A stretch of DNA of 53,974 nucleotides from Butyrivibrio sp. INlla14 (GTDB lineage Bacteria > Bacillota > Clostridia > Lachnospirales > Lachnospiraceae). Under the pieces are notes generated by a model that searched no databases, was not told where the DNA came from, and was given only the letters and a program-made list of their open reading frames with translations. Positions 17,093 through 26,365 of this stretch are shown here, in pieces. Location of the stretch: contig NZ_FMVS01000028.1 in assembly GCF_900102515.1 (NCBI RefSeq), forward strand, positions 1 through 53,974, in the 5' to 3' direction. A program made the translations under genes and the position numbers. The first letter of the stretch is position 1; every line of letters begins with the position of its first letter.

Positions 17093-18757
17093 TTACTTGA
17101 TAATTGTGATGTTTCCGTTTGTTGAGCCATAGGCTTCAGATGTGATCCTGCCGCCAAGTGTCTCTTTTACGTAATCCATAACAGCTTCATCAAGAGGAAT
17201 ACCTGTGTCGAACTGAGCACTTGCATTCTTGAATACGAAGTAAGTATCGCCACCAGCTGCGCAGAAGTTGTTAGTTACAACTGCATAGGTTGCAGTCTTG
17301 TCGAATGGCTGTCCGTTGATGGAATCAATAGAAACACGGTTTATAGAAGCTGGTTTGTAATAGGTTGAACCAGGATAAGCAGGACCCTGAGCAAAGGACT
17401 TTGTTGTGTTTACTGTGAATTTGATTCCTGATACCTGTGGGAAACCGCCGATTGCCTTAGGTGTGCAATAGGTTGAAGCTTCAAGAGCCTCAAGGAGTTC
17501 TTCACCAGTTACGTAAACAACAGCTACTGTGTTGCCAAAAGGAAGAACAGTATTAACATCCTTCATGGATACAGCACCTGCGTCAATTGAAGCTCTGATA
17601 CCACCGCCGTTTGTGATGCTGATAACGTGGTCTTTGTCTACTGTAAGAGCACCAGGAGCTCTAAGTACGCTCCAGAGCATAGCATCTGTGATAAGATCAC
17701 CAAGGTTTGTTTCCTCAGTTCTGTTTCCGGGATCACGATCACCATTGAGCTTAATGTCTGAGTTTGCAAATACAGCACCATAAGTATTGTCAACTTCTTT
17801 GAACATCTTGTTTGACTTGGCTGCTGTAGTTACTTCTTCCTGAAGACCTTCAAGATTTATAAGGTATCTGTCTTCGATCTTCTTGGTAGCGTTATCAATA
17901 AATACAAGACCGATTGTCTCAACCTTGGTACCAGTTGACTGAACAGGCTCGTTCTTGGGGCCCATAGTCATAACTGTGTGTGAATGGCCATCAAGCATAA
18001 GATCGATGCCCTTTGTCTTAGCGTATACATCAATACTTCTGTGTCCATCTGGTGCAGACTCATCATCTACTCCAAGGTGTGCAAGGCAGATAACGATATC
18101 TGCGCCCTGAGCTTTAAGGGTGTCTGCCTGAGCCTGAGCACATTTTGCAAGGTCATCCTTTTTAAGGAATGTAAGACCCTGGATAAGACCTGGATTTACC
18201 TTTGTAAGAGTCTCAGGAGTTTCCATTCCAAAGAAACCAATTTTGACACCTGACTTGGTTGTGTACATGTAGTTTGGATTGAAAACAGGATTGCCTGATG
18301 CATCAAGAATATCTGCACAGACTACCTTGAACTTGGCTGTAGAGAGATTAGAAACAAGCTTGTAATAGCCGAAGTCAAATTCGTGGTTACCAAGAGTTAC
18401 AATATCGTAACCTGCTGCGTTCATCATAGTTACAGCATTGAGACCCTTGCTGGTACTAACATAAGGTGTTCCCTGGCTAAAGTCACCTGCGTCTGCAAGG
18501 ATGACCTCAGCGCCTCTCTTTTGGAGATTCTGCTTAACAGATGCAATATAGGCATATTTGCTGATAGCACCATGGATATCATTGGTATGCATGATAACTG
18601 TCTTGCCTGTAAGATCTGCAGGCACATCATAAATGGTCTTGATTGTAGCAGAAACGCCTGCGGCCTTAACCATAGAGCCTGGAACGTTCAGCGTAAGAAC
18701 CATCATCAGTGCCATGAGTAGTGAAACTACTCCTTTCAAAAACTTTTTCCTCTTCAT
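17093..18757 (-). CDS. Secreted 5'-nucleotidase / UshA-type metallophosphoesterase
   Basis: This 554-residue exported enzyme should hydrolyse nucleotides outside the cell. A signal peptide with basic start and hydrophobic core ends near residue 32. The metallophosphatase domain carries the metal ligands in HTNDIHG, ADAGDFSQGTP, LGNHEFDFG and GHSHT. The C-terminal 5'-nucleotidase domain has NGGGIRASIDAGAV and a FGNTVAVV segment. The length and order are normal for the UshA/YfkN type. There is no cell-wall anchor motif, so it is probably released or loosely bound. AGGAGG lies at a good distance. Lying between pyrF and pyrE, it may serve salvage of extracellular pyrimidine nucleotides (inference). 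Confidence 0.9.
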   Translation of the reverse strand: MKRKKFLKGVVSLLMALMMVLTLNVPGSMVKAAGVSATIKTIYDVPADLTGKTVIMHTNDIHGAISKYAYIASVKQNLQKRGAEVILADAGDFSQGTPYVSTSKGLNAVTMMNAAGYDIVTLGNHEFDFGYYKLVSNLSTAKFKVVCADILDASGNPVFNPNYMYTTKSGVKIGFFGMETPETLTKVNPGLIQGLTFLKKDDLAKCAQAQADTLKAQGADIVICLAHLGVDDESAPDGHRSIDVYAKTKGIDLMLDGHSHTVMTMGPKNEPVQSTGTKVETIGLVFIDNATKKIEDRYLINLEGLQEEVTTAAKSNKMFKEVDNTYGAVFANSDIKLNGDRDPGNRTEETNLGDLITDAMLWSVLRAPGALTVDKDHVISITNGGGIRASIDAGAVSMKDVNTVLPFGNTVAVVYVTGEELLEALEASTYCTPKAIGGFPQVSGIKFTVNTTKSFAQGPAYPGSTYYKPASINRVSIDSINGQPFDKTATYAVVTNNFCAAGGDTYFVFKNASAQFDTGIPLDEAVMDYVKETLGGRITSEAYGSTNGNITIIK

Positions 18758-18882
18758 ACACTGCCTCCTATAAAATATTGTTTTACCTATAAAAAAATAG
18801 GCTATCCCACATGCTTAATTATATCCCAAAGGGACAGATAATTCATTAGATTTGTAAGCGTTTTAATAGTTTCATATTCAAA

Positions 18883-18911
18883 TTGTATATGTCACTATGA
18901 GGTGTTATAAT
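18883..18911 (+). promoter_or_regulatory. pyrE promoter
   Basis: TTGTAT (18883-18888) and TATAAT (18906-18911) are separated by 17 bases, about 80 bases before the pyrE start. I see no attenuator hairpin or PyrR-type binding loop in the leader. Confidence 0.65.
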
Positions 18912-18994
18912 ATGCGCATGTTGTAAATATTATGACAGGACAATTATGAGATATTAGCAATTCATTTAGTTCATTTTACAAAGGAGTCAGGGGT

Positions 18995-19672
18995 ATGGAG
19001 AGGTACAAGGAAGAGTTTATCGAGTTTATGGTGGACAGCAATGTCCTTAAGTTTGGAGAATTCACACTCAAGAGTGGCAGAAAGTCTCCATTTTTTATGA
19101 ACGCAGGAGCTTATGTGACAGGTTCACAGCTGCGTAAGCTTGGCGAATACTACGCAAGAGCAATCCATGATACATTTGGCCTTGAGTTCGATGTTTTATT
19201 TGGACCAGCATATAAGGGAATTCCCCTTTCAGTAATAACATGCGCTGCTATCAGCGAACTCTACGGAAGAGAGATCAGATACTGCTCTAACAGAAAAGAG
19301 ATCAAGGACCACGGCGACAAGGGAATCCTTCTTGGAACAAAGCTTCGCGATGGAGACAGAGTTCTTATCATCGAGGATGTAACTACATCAGGTAAATCTA
19401 TCGAGGAGACAGTGCCAATCATTCAGGAGCAGGCTGATTGCGATATCGTTGGCCTTATGGTTTCTCTTAACAGACAGGAGAAGGGCCTTGATTCAGATAT
19501 GAGCGCCCTTGATGAGATCAAAGAGAAATACGGCTTCAGCGCAGCTTCTATCGTTACAATGGAAGATGTAGTTGAGCACCTCTACAACAGACCTATCGAT
19601 GGAGAAGTTGTTATCAACAAAGAAATCAAGAAGGCAATCGACGAGTACTACGCAGAGTACGGAGCAAAATAA
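18995..19672 (+). CDS. pyrE: Orotate phosphoribosyltransferase
   Basis: PyrE makes OMP from orotate and PRPP. The 225-residue protein has the PRPP-binding motif RVLIIEDVTTSGKS and the substrate loop region GPAYKGIPL, and its length is normal for the family. AAAGGAG precedes the ATG. It has its own promoter. Two short membrane-protein genes follow in the same direction. Confidence 0.94.
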   Translation: MERYKEEFIEFMVDSNVLKFGEFTLKSGRKSPFFMNAGAYVTGSQLRKLGEYYARAIHDTFGLEFDVLFGPAYKGIPLSVITCAAISELYGREIRYCSNRKEIKDHGDKGILLGTKLRDGDRVLIIEDVTTSGKSIEETVPIIQEQADCDIVGLMVSLNRQEKGLDSDMSALDEIKEKYGFSAASIVTMEDVVEHLYNRPIDGEVVINKEIKKAIDEYYAEYGAK

Positions 19673-19734
19673 GAATGCAACGGCATTCATGCAGGTATTT
19701 TCTTTTAAAAATATAAATGAATGGAGTAAGAAAT

Positions 19735-19887
19735 ATGGACGAGCATACATATAAAGTATTAGGTGCAACAGGCGGTCTTAACATAGCATTTGGAGTAATC
19801 TCAATCGTAGCAGGCATCGCTACAGGAGTCCTCCTCATCATAAGTGGTGGCAAACTCCTCTCAGCAAGGAAAAAAGTAATCATCTAA
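19735..19887 (+). CDS. Small membrane protein (50 aa)
   Basis: The short frame MDEHTYKVLGATGGLNIAFG continues into a hydrophobic helix and ends KLLSARKKVII. It has one long or two short membrane segments and a basic tail, which should face the cytoplasm. TGGAG lies eight bases upstream. It is 60 bases after pyrE and 18 bases before another small membrane gene. I do not know its function. Confidence 0.6.
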   Translation: MDEHTYKVLGATGGLNIAFGVISIVAGIATGVLLIISGGKLLSARKKVII

Positions 19888-19905
19888 GCATGGTAAATTT
19901 TTTTT

Positions 19906-20268
19906 ATGTCAAAAAAGAAGTCTAAATTCAAACTTCACATTAAGCGTCTTGAACCTGTCAGAGACAGATTCATGTTTACAGATAACAGACACCCGGAGAA
20001 GGGCATTTTAAGTGCCGTCTTGGGGTGTATTTCTGTAACTACATATATACTGGCTGTGGTTTTTACATATAACAATGGAGGCCAGGCCCTTATGCAATAT
20101 GCAGCAGCAGCTTTTGTTGCGGCTATTTTTTCTGTCGCAGGTCTGGTGCTTGGTATTATGTCCAGATTTGAGAAGGATATATTCAAACTCTTTCCTAATA
20201 TAGGAATTATCTTGAATTCACTGGCAGTAATATTTGTAGTATTTCTGATCGTGCTGAACTTCCTGTAA
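19906..20268 (+). CDS. Small membrane protein, possibly the DUF6142 family
   Basis: This 120-residue protein has a basic N-terminal tail (about 1-32) and three hydrophobic helices. The segment DNRHPEKGILSAVLG before the first helix resembles a small Lachnospiraceae family that I recall as DUF6142, of unknown function. That name is from memory and should be treated as tentative. The ribosome site is poor (a T-rich run precedes the ATG), so translation may be coupled to the 50-aa gene 18 bases upstream. Confidence 0.65.
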   Translation: MSKKKSKFKLHIKRLEPVRDRFMFTDNRHPEKGILSAVLGCISVTTYILAVVFTYNNGGQALMQYAAAAFVAAIFSVAGLVLGIMSRFEKDIFKLFPNIGIILNSLAVIFVVFLIVLNFL

Positions 20269-20333
20269 TTTTATTTTCGATAAAAACAAAACAACAATGT
20301 AACATAGTAACAAATAGATAAGGAAAATAATTG

Positions 20334-22436
20334 ATGAGTAACAACGAAGAACTAATTTATGAATTTGAAACTGGAAATGAAGTTCTTGCAGAGAGATATG
20401 CTCTTTCTGTAGAGAGACTTGCAAGTATGGAGGATGAGCACTTTTCAAATGAGAAGTATGACAAGTACTTCCATTTTGTAAAAGACTTCCTTCTCATGGT
20501 AGATGAGAACTATAGATTCATAAAAGATGGATCTTTTGACAAGGCTACATTAGAAGAACTTAAGGATAGAAATAAAAAGCTTTACGAAGATATCCTTCCT
20601 GAGAACTATAAAAAGAGCTATGCAAATCCAAGCTTTGCAGTAGCTGAATTCGGTGAGGAGTTTGGAAAACTCCTGGCAGCTCTTTACTATGAGCTTAGAG
20701 GCCTTATAACAGCAGCTTACAAGGAGAATATCTTTAATCTTGCTGTGGCTACAGAACTCTTTTTAGAAGTATACGGAGTCTTTGCTTCTGCTGATCAGAA
20801 CAAGGCGCTTCCTAAGTATGATGAAGTTCGTAAGATCTTGTACTGGTATGGAAGTGACTACGCTGAGGAATTCAGGCAGCATAATTTTGCAGAAATGGTG
20901 GATTCTGACAGGAATTTTGTAAGTGAGATAGTTCTTTCTGCTGACCTTACAGATATTAGATATCTGTACAGATTTGGTGAGTATATTACTGACAATGAGA
21001 TTAAGACCGCAGAACACCTTAATTCTCTTTCACAGGAAGATATCGACAAGCTTGCAACAACCTATACAGAAGGCTATCGCATTGGCTTTGCCATGACTGG
21101 CAAGGATATATCTATCAAGAAGACAGCAGGACTTCACTACAATCTTGGATTTGAGAGAATGGTTAAAAAAGCTATCTCAAACCTTGAAGAGATTGGACTT
21201 AAGTCTACAATCGTGCTTGAGCCTGACAATATTTTCAAGATGACAAGTTCAACTGGAAGATCTGGCATGTATGGAGCAAATCCTAACAAGCAGCTTGAGT
21301 ATGATCATAAGGAAGATGTAGCTCTTTTCCTTGATAATAATTTCGTGACAAGAAAGCTTGAGGCAGCCAAGGCAGCAGGTGAGATGTACAAGGATAAGGC
21401 TCGTCTCTTTGGCGGACCAGCAGTAATAGAAGTGTTTGGAGAGATTCCATTTTCTCCTGAGGCTAACGCAGATGCGGTACATCTGTCCAAGGCTCAGCAG
21501 AAGATGCTCAGCGAATACAGAGTGCAGAACAGCCTTATTATGAATAACTACATCATCATGAAGGAGAGAAGCTTTACTATCATTGCATTCCCGGTTCCTG
21601 ACATTGGTGATAACTTCAAGGCAATCTTTGACGAAACAGTTAAGATAAACACACTTGATTACAAGCTCTATCAGACTATCCAGCAGAAGATCATCGACTG
21701 CCTGGATCAGGGCCAGTACGTAATCGTTAAGGGAATGGGTGACAACCATACCGATATGAAGGTTATGCTCCATGAACTTAAGGATAGCTCCAAGGAAACT
21801 AACTTTGAGAACTGCGTTGCAGATGTTAATATCCCTGTGGGTGAAGTATTCACATCACCAGTTCTTGCTGGAACTGAAGGCACACTTCATGTTACAGGTG
21901 TTTATCTTGATGGCCTTTTCTACAAGAATCTTGAGCTTAAGTTTGAAAACGGCTGCATTACAGAATACGGTTGTACTAACTTTGATGACCAGCAAGAGGG
22001 CAAGAAGTATATCAGCGACAATATCCTCTACAACCACAAGACTCTTCCTATTGGCGAGTTTGCTATTGGAACAAATACTACAGCATATGTGGTTGCAAGA
22101 AAGTACAACATTGCAGACAAGCTTCCTATCCTTATTGCAGAAAAGACAGGCCCTCACTTTGCAGTGGGTGATACCTGCTATTCCTATGAAGAGGATACTA
22201 TGACCTACAATCCAGATGGTAAGGCAATCATAGCTAGGGATAACGAGATTTCCATAAAGAGAAAGACAGAGCCAGATAAGGCTTACTTTAGTTGCCACAC
22301 TGACATTACAATTCCTTACGATGAACTTGGAGAGATTACTGTTGTGTCTAAGGATGGAAGCACAGCTACTATCATAAGAGATGGCCGATTTGTACTTCCT
22401 GGAACAGAAGAACTGAATAAACCAATGGATGAATGA
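20334..22436 (+). CDS. M29-family aminopeptidase
   Basis: This protein of about 700 residues has a helical N-terminal half and a C-terminal metallo-aminopeptidase T-like domain. The M29 hallmarks are visible: NIPVGEVFTSPV, EGTLHVTG, LPIGEFAIGTN and KTGPHFAVGDTC, which supply the Glu, His and Asp metal ligands of the family. It is longer than the classic 410-residue M29 enzymes because of the N-terminal extension, a form also seen in other Lachnospiraceae. It should release N-terminal residues from peptides in the cytoplasm. The ATG at 20334 is preferred to the TTG three bases earlier, with AAGGA upstream. A terminator follows. Confidence 0.85.
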   Translation: MSNNEELIYEFETGNEVLAERYALSVERLASMEDEHFSNEKYDKYFHFVKDFLLMVDENYRFIKDGSFDKATLEELKDRNKKLYEDILPENYKKSYANPSFAVAEFGEEFGKLLAALYYELRGLITAAYKENIFNLAVATELFLEVYGVFASADQNKALPKYDEVRKILYWYGSDYAEEFRQHNFAEMVDSDRNFVSEIVLSADLTDIRYLYRFGEYITDNEIKTAEHLNSLSQEDIDKLATTYTEGYRIGFAMTGKDISIKKTAGLHYNLGFERMVKKAISNLEEIGLKSTIVLEPDNIFKMTSSTGRSGMYGANPNKQLEYDHKEDVALFLDNNFVTRKLEAAKAAGEMYKDKARLFGGPAVIEVFGEIPFSPEANADAVHLSKAQQKMLSEYRVQNSLIMNNYIIMKERSFTIIAFPVPDIGDNFKAIFDETVKINTLDYKLYQTIQQKIIDCLDQGQYVIVKGMGDNHTDMKVMLHELKDSSKETNFENCVADVNIPVGEVFTSPVLAGTEGTLHVTGVYLDGLFYKNLELKFENGCITEYGCTNFDDQQEGKKYISDNILYNHKTLPIGEFAIGTNTTAYVVARKYNIADKLPILIAEKTGPHFAVGDTCYSYEEDTMTYNPDGKAIIARDNEISIKRKTEPDKAYFSCHTDITIPYDELGEITVVSKDGSTATIIRDGRFVLPGTEELNKPMDE

Positions 22437-22447
22437 TCCATAACATT

Positions 22448-22479
22448 AGGCGGTAAGTGACTTTGGAAACTTACCGCCT
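22448..22479 (+). terminator. Intrinsic terminator after the M29 aminopeptidase gene
   Basis: A perfect 11-bp G+C-rich stem (22448-22458 with 22469-22479) with a 10-base loop is followed by GTTTCAGTT. It separates the peptidase gene from the purine block. Confidence 0.8.
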
Positions 22480-22585
22480 GTTTCAGTTAAAAAAATAAGA
22501 AAATGATATAGAACTATATTTTGCTGTATGGTATGATACAAAAGATTTAGTTCTACAAGATAAAATGATATTTTGGAGGAGCAAT

Positions 22586-23086
22586 ATGGCACAAGTTGGA
22601 ATTGTGATGGGGAGTGATTCAGATATGCCTGTTATGGCCAAGGCGGCAGGCATTCTTGATGAACTGGGCATTTCTTACGAGATGAGGATTATTTCTGCCC
22701 ATAGAGAACCGGATGAATTTTTTGAGTACGCAAGGACCGCAGAAGATAAAGGCTTCAAGGTCATCATTGCAGGAGCAGGAATGGCTGCTCATCTGCCAGG
22801 AATGTGCGCCGCAATTTTCCCTATGCCAGTTATTGGCATTCCTATGCACACCACCTCTCTTGGTGGACGAGATTCCCTTTACAGTATAGTTCAGATGCCT
22901 ACAGGTATTCCTGTGGCAACAGTAGCAATAAATGGCGGAGCCAACGCAGGTATCCTGGCAGCCAAGATTTTGGCAACAAGTGATGCAGCATTATTGCAGA
23001 AGTTAAAAGAGTATACCAAGTCCCTGAAGGACACTGTTGTAGAAAAAGATAAGCATCTTCAGGAAGTTGGTTATAAGAATTATTGA
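22586..23086 (+). CDS. purE: N5-carboxyaminoimidazole ribonucleotide mutase
   Basis: PurE carries out the carboxylation-linked step of purine synthesis, making CAIR from N5-CAIR. The 166-residue protein has the class I motifs GSDSDMPVM, SAHREPDEFFEYA and AGAGMAAHLPG. ATG 22586 follows GGAGG at seven bases. An upstream in-frame ATG at 22565 precedes the ribosome site and is not used. It opens a run of four purine genes in the order E, M, N, D. No guanine-responsive riboswitch is visible in the 100 bases upstream. purK is not present here. Confidence 0.95.
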   Translation: MAQVGIVMGSDSDMPVMAKAAGILDELGISYEMRIISAHREPDEFFEYARTAEDKGFKVIIAGAGMAAHLPGMCAAIFPMPVIGIPMHTTSLGGRDSLYSIVQMPTGIPVATVAINGGANAGILAAKILATSDAALLQKLKEYTKSLKDTVVEKDKHLQEVGYKNY

Positions 23087-23190
23087 TTGTTTGTGATTTG
23101 CGATAATAACATAGTTATGTAGCAATTCACTTATCAGCATATCATTAGGTTCATCATAAAAATTTATATATAAAGAAATGAGGAGTAATT

Positions 23191-24222
23191 ATGGCACTGG
23201 ATTACAAGAAGGCAGGCGTTGACATTGAGGCAGGCTACAAGTCTGTTGAGCTTATGAAGGAGTACGTTAAGGGTACCATGAGGCCAGAGGTTTTGGGCGG
23301 ACTTGGCGGATTCTCCGGAGCTTTTTCTCTTAGCAAGATAAAGGAAATGGAAGATCCGGTTCTTTTATCTGGTACAGATGGAGTTGGAACCAAGATTAAG
23401 CTGGCGTTCCTTCTTGACAAGCATGACACTATCGGAATTGATGCAGTTGCAATGTGTGTTAACGATGTTGCCTGTGCTGGTGGCGAACCATTATTTTTCC
23501 TTGATTATATTGCCTGTGGCAAAAATATTCCTGAGAAGATTGCAGCAATCGTTAAGGGAGTTGCGGAGGGCTGCAAGCAGTCTGATGCAGCACTTATCGG
23601 TGGAGAAACTGCTGAGCACCCAGGACTTATGCCTGAGGATGAGTATGATGTAGCCGGATTTGCAGTAGGCGTAGTTGATCGTAAGGATATGATCGATGGC
23701 AGCAACATCAAGGACGGAGACGTCCTTATCGGCGTTGCATCAACAGGCGTCCACAGTAATGGATTTTCTCTTGTTCGTAAGGTCTTTGATATGACTAAAG
23801 AGAGCCTTGAGACATACTATGATGAGCTTGGCACAACGCTGGGAGAAGCTCTTTTAACACCTACAAGAATCTATGTAAAGATGATGAAATCCATCAAGAA
23901 TTCCGGAGTTAAGGTTAAAGGCTGCAGCCATATCACTGGCGGTGGTTTCTATGAGAATATTCCCAGAATGCTTCCTGACGGAATCAAGGCTGTTGTTGAG
24001 AAAAACAGCTATGACATTCCTCCAATCTTTACTCTTATGCAAAAGAAGGGACAGATTGAGGAGCATATGATGTACAACACCTACAACATGGGACTTGGTA
24101 TGGTTCTTGCTGTTGATCCAGCTGATGTTGACAAGACTCTTGAGGCTATCAAGGCTTCTGGCGACAAGGCATGGGTTGTTGGTAAGTGCGCCGCAGGAGA
24201 AAAGGGCGTAGAATTATTATAA
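23191..24222 (+). CDS. purM: Phosphoribosylformylglycinamidine cyclo-ligase (AIR synthetase)
   Basis: PurM closes the imidazole ring, making AIR from FGAM with ATP. The 343-residue length and motifs LGGFSGAF, GTDGVGTKI, AMCVNDVACAGGEPLFFLDY and ALIGGETAEHPG are complete. GAGG lies before the ATG. It lies 105 bases after purE and 120 bases before purN. Confidence 0.95.
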   Translation: MALDYKKAGVDIEAGYKSVELMKEYVKGTMRPEVLGGLGGFSGAFSLSKIKEMEDPVLLSGTDGVGTKIKLAFLLDKHDTIGIDAVAMCVNDVACAGGEPLFFLDYIACGKNIPEKIAAIVKGVAEGCKQSDAALIGGETAEHPGLMPEDEYDVAGFAVGVVDRKDMIDGSNIKDGDVLIGVASTGVHSNGFSLVRKVFDMTKESLETYYDELGTTLGEALLTPTRIYVKMMKSIKNSGVKVKGCSHITGGGFYENIPRMLPDGIKAVVEKNSYDIPPIFTLMQKKGQIEEHMMYNTYNMGLGMVLAVDPADVDKTLEAIKASGDKAWVVGKCAAGEKGVELL

Positions 24223-24276
24223 AAAACAGCCCGAATCACTTGCTGATGAGGGCGTGAGAATATGATTCAGATGTGA

Positions 24277-24314
24277 GCATGCACTTTGACGAAGTCAAAT
24301 TGGAATGTGCATGC
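24277..24314 (+). promoter_or_regulatory. Hairpin in the purM-purN gap
   Basis: A 14-bp stem is formed by GCATGCAC plus TTTGAC (24277-24290) pairing with GTCAAA (24294-24299) and GTGCATGC (24307-24314). The loop is three bases and one strand has a seven-base bulge. There is no T-run after it, so it is unlikely to be a terminator. An RNA-processing or stability element is possible. Confidence 0.45.
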
Positions 24315-24341
24315 GAATACATTTATGAGGGTACCGAATAA

Positions 24342-24983
24342 ATGAAAATTGCAGTACTTGTGTCCGGAGGCGGCACTAACTTACAGGCAATAATTGATGG
24401 GATTGATCAGGGCAAGATAACAAATACTGAAATATGCCTGGTTTACAGTAATAACCCCAAGGCCTATGCCATAGAAAGAGCAAGGAAGGCAGGAATACCT
24501 ACAGCTGTAAAAAGCCCTAAGGAGTTTGCAAATAGAGAAGAGTTCAATGAAGCTCTTTTGCAGATTCTTAAGGATGCTTCTCCTGACCTTGTAGTACTGG
24601 CGGGATGTCTTGTGGTGATCCCTGATATTGTAGTCAGGGAGTTTTCTAACAGGATCATCAATATTCATCCATCACTTATTCCGTCATTTTGCGGGACAGG
24701 TTTTTATGGGCTCAAGGTCCATGAAAAGGCTTTAGAGAGAGGCGTTCGTGTTTCCGGCGCTACAGTTCATTTTGTGGATGAAGGAACAGATACAGGCCCA
24801 ATTATCTTACAGAAACCTGTGATGATACAGCCAGGGGATACTCCTGAGGTTCTTCAGAAGAGGATAATGGAGCAGGCTGAGTGGAAGATACTTCCTATGG
24901 CCATTGACCTTATTGCCAACGACAGAGTGAGCGTCGAAGGTGGAAAGGTAATGATAAAGGGGTATGAATCACTGGAATTATGA
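24342..24983 (+). CDS. purN: Phosphoribosylglycinamide formyltransferase
   Basis: PurN transfers the formyl group from 10-formyl-tetrahydrofolate to GAR. The 213-residue protein shows VSGGGTNLQAIID, the catalytic region NIHPSLIPSFCG (Asn and His), and VHFVDEGTDTGPII. The expected Asp is in that last motif. The length is normal. GAGG lies about 10 bases before the ATG. Part of the purE-M-N-D block. Confidence 0.95.
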   Translation: MKIAVLVSGGGTNLQAIIDGIDQGKITNTEICLVYSNNPKAYAIERARKAGIPTAVKSPKEFANREEFNEALLQILKDASPDLVVLAGCLVVIPDIVVREFSNRIINIHPSLIPSFCGTGFYGLKVHEKALERGVRVSGATVHFVDEGTDTGPIILQKPVMIQPGDTPEVLQKRIMEQAEWKILPMAIDLIANDRVSVEGGKVMIKGYESLEL

Positions 24984-25082
24984 TTGATTCCATGCGTGAT
25001 GAATAGTCATATAGACAGATTGAATATAGTGAAGTGATAAATTTTGACATTACAATATAGAAAGTGCAGAAGGGAAGAGCGT

Positions 25083-26363
25083 ATGAAGGTTTTGATAGTT
25101 GGCGGAGGCGGCCGTGAGCATGCAATTGCTGAGGCTGTATCCAGAAGTAAGCAGGTAGATAAGATTTATTGTGCTCCAGGAAACGGCGGAATTGCTGAGC
25201 TTTGCGAGTGTGTTCCTATCACACCAATGGAATTTGACAAGCTTGTCTCTTTTGCCAAGGAAAAAGAGATAGATCTGACAATAATTGGCATGGATGATCC
25301 ACTTGTAGGCGGCATCGTTGATGCCTTTGAGGCAGCAGGGCTTAGAGTTTTCGGACCACGCAAGAATGCAGCTATTCTTGAAGGTAGTAAGGCTTTTTCC
25401 AAGGATCTTATGAAAAAATATGGCATTCCTACGGCTGCTTATGAGACTTTTGATGATCCTGCCAAGGCTCTTGAATACCTTGAAACAGCCAAGTTCCCTA
25501 TAGTGCTAAAGGCTGACGGACTTGCTCTTGGTAAGGGCGTTCTAATCTGCCAGAATCTTGAGGAGGCCAAGGCTGGCGTTCGCGAGATCATGGAGGATAA
25601 GAAGTTTGGTGATGCTGGTAATCACATGGTTATCGAAGAATTCATGACAGGCAGAGAGGTTTCTGTTTTATCTTTTGTAGATGGTAAGACCTACAGGCTT
25701 ATGTCATCAGCCCAGGACCACAAGAGAGCAGGAGATGGGGACACTGGACTTAATACTGGTGGCATGGGTAATTTTTCACCAAGTCCTTTCTACACAGAGG
25801 AAGTTGATAAATTCTGCAGAGAGCATATCTATGGCAAGACTGTAGAGGCTATGGCTGCAGAGGGTAGAGAGTTTAAGGGAGTTATTTTCTTTGGACTTAT
25901 GCTGACTCCTGACGGACCTAAGGTTTTGGAGTATAATGCAAGATTTGGAGACCCTGAAGCTCAGGTAGTGCTTCCTAGACTCAAAACTGATATAATTGAT
26001 GTGATGAATGCATGCATTGATGGCAGACTTGATAGCATCAATATTGAATTTGAGGACAAGGCAGCGGTTTGCGTTGTTCTCGCAAGTGATGGTTATCCTG
26101 TAAGCTATGAGAAGGGCAAGCTCATCACTGGCCTTGAGAACTTCAAGGGCAAGGACGGTTACTATTGCTTCCATGCAGGCACTAAGAGCACACCGGAAGG
26201 CATAGTGACAAATGGCGGACGAGTTCTTGGTATCACTGCCAAGGGCGATACGCTGGCCGAGGCCAGAGCCAAGGCATACGAAGCGACTGAGTGGGTCAGC
26301 TTCGAGAATAAGTACATGCGTCATGATATAGGAAAGGCTATCGATGACGCGAAGGAGGTATGA
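25083..26363 (+). CDS. purD: Phosphoribosylamine-glycine ligase
   Basis: PurD joins glycine to phosphoribosylamine with ATP. The 426-residue protein starts MKVLIVGGGGREHAIAEAV and has the ATP-grasp motifs KADGLALGKGVLICQ, VIEEFMTGREVS and EYNARFGDPEAQ. ATG 25083 has GGGAAGAG upstream. Frames reaching further upstream would need a TTG with no ribosome site. The stop codon at 26361-26363 overlaps the ribosome-site region of the next gene, so the SH3b protein is translationally linked to purine synthesis. Confidence 0.95.
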   Translation: MKVLIVGGGGREHAIAEAVSRSKQVDKIYCAPGNGGIAELCECVPITPMEFDKLVSFAKEKEIDLTIIGMDDPLVGGIVDAFEAAGLRVFGPRKNAAILEGSKAFSKDLMKKYGIPTAAYETFDDPAKALEYLETAKFPIVLKADGLALGKGVLICQNLEEAKAGVREIMEDKKFGDAGNHMVIEEFMTGREVSVLSFVDGKTYRLMSSAQDHKRAGDGDTGLNTGGMGNFSPSPFYTEEVDKFCREHIYGKTVEAMAAEGREFKGVIFFGLMLTPDGPKVLEYNARFGDPEAQVVLPRLKTDIIDVMNACIDGRLDSINIEFEDKAAVCVVLASDGYPVSYEKGKLITGLENFKGKDGYYCFHAGTKSTPEGIVTNGGRVLGITAKGDTLAEARAKAYEATEWVSFENKYMRHDIGKAIDDAKEV

Positions 26364-26365
26364 AT

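Noticed and set aside
17529..18721. Plus-strand frames opposite the 5'-nucleotidase gene
   Set aside because: They are antisense shadows of a clearly real gene and show no domains.
22480..22585. Guanine or PRPP riboswitch in front of purE
   Set aside because: The stretch is short and AT-rich and lacks the conserved three-way-junction loops.
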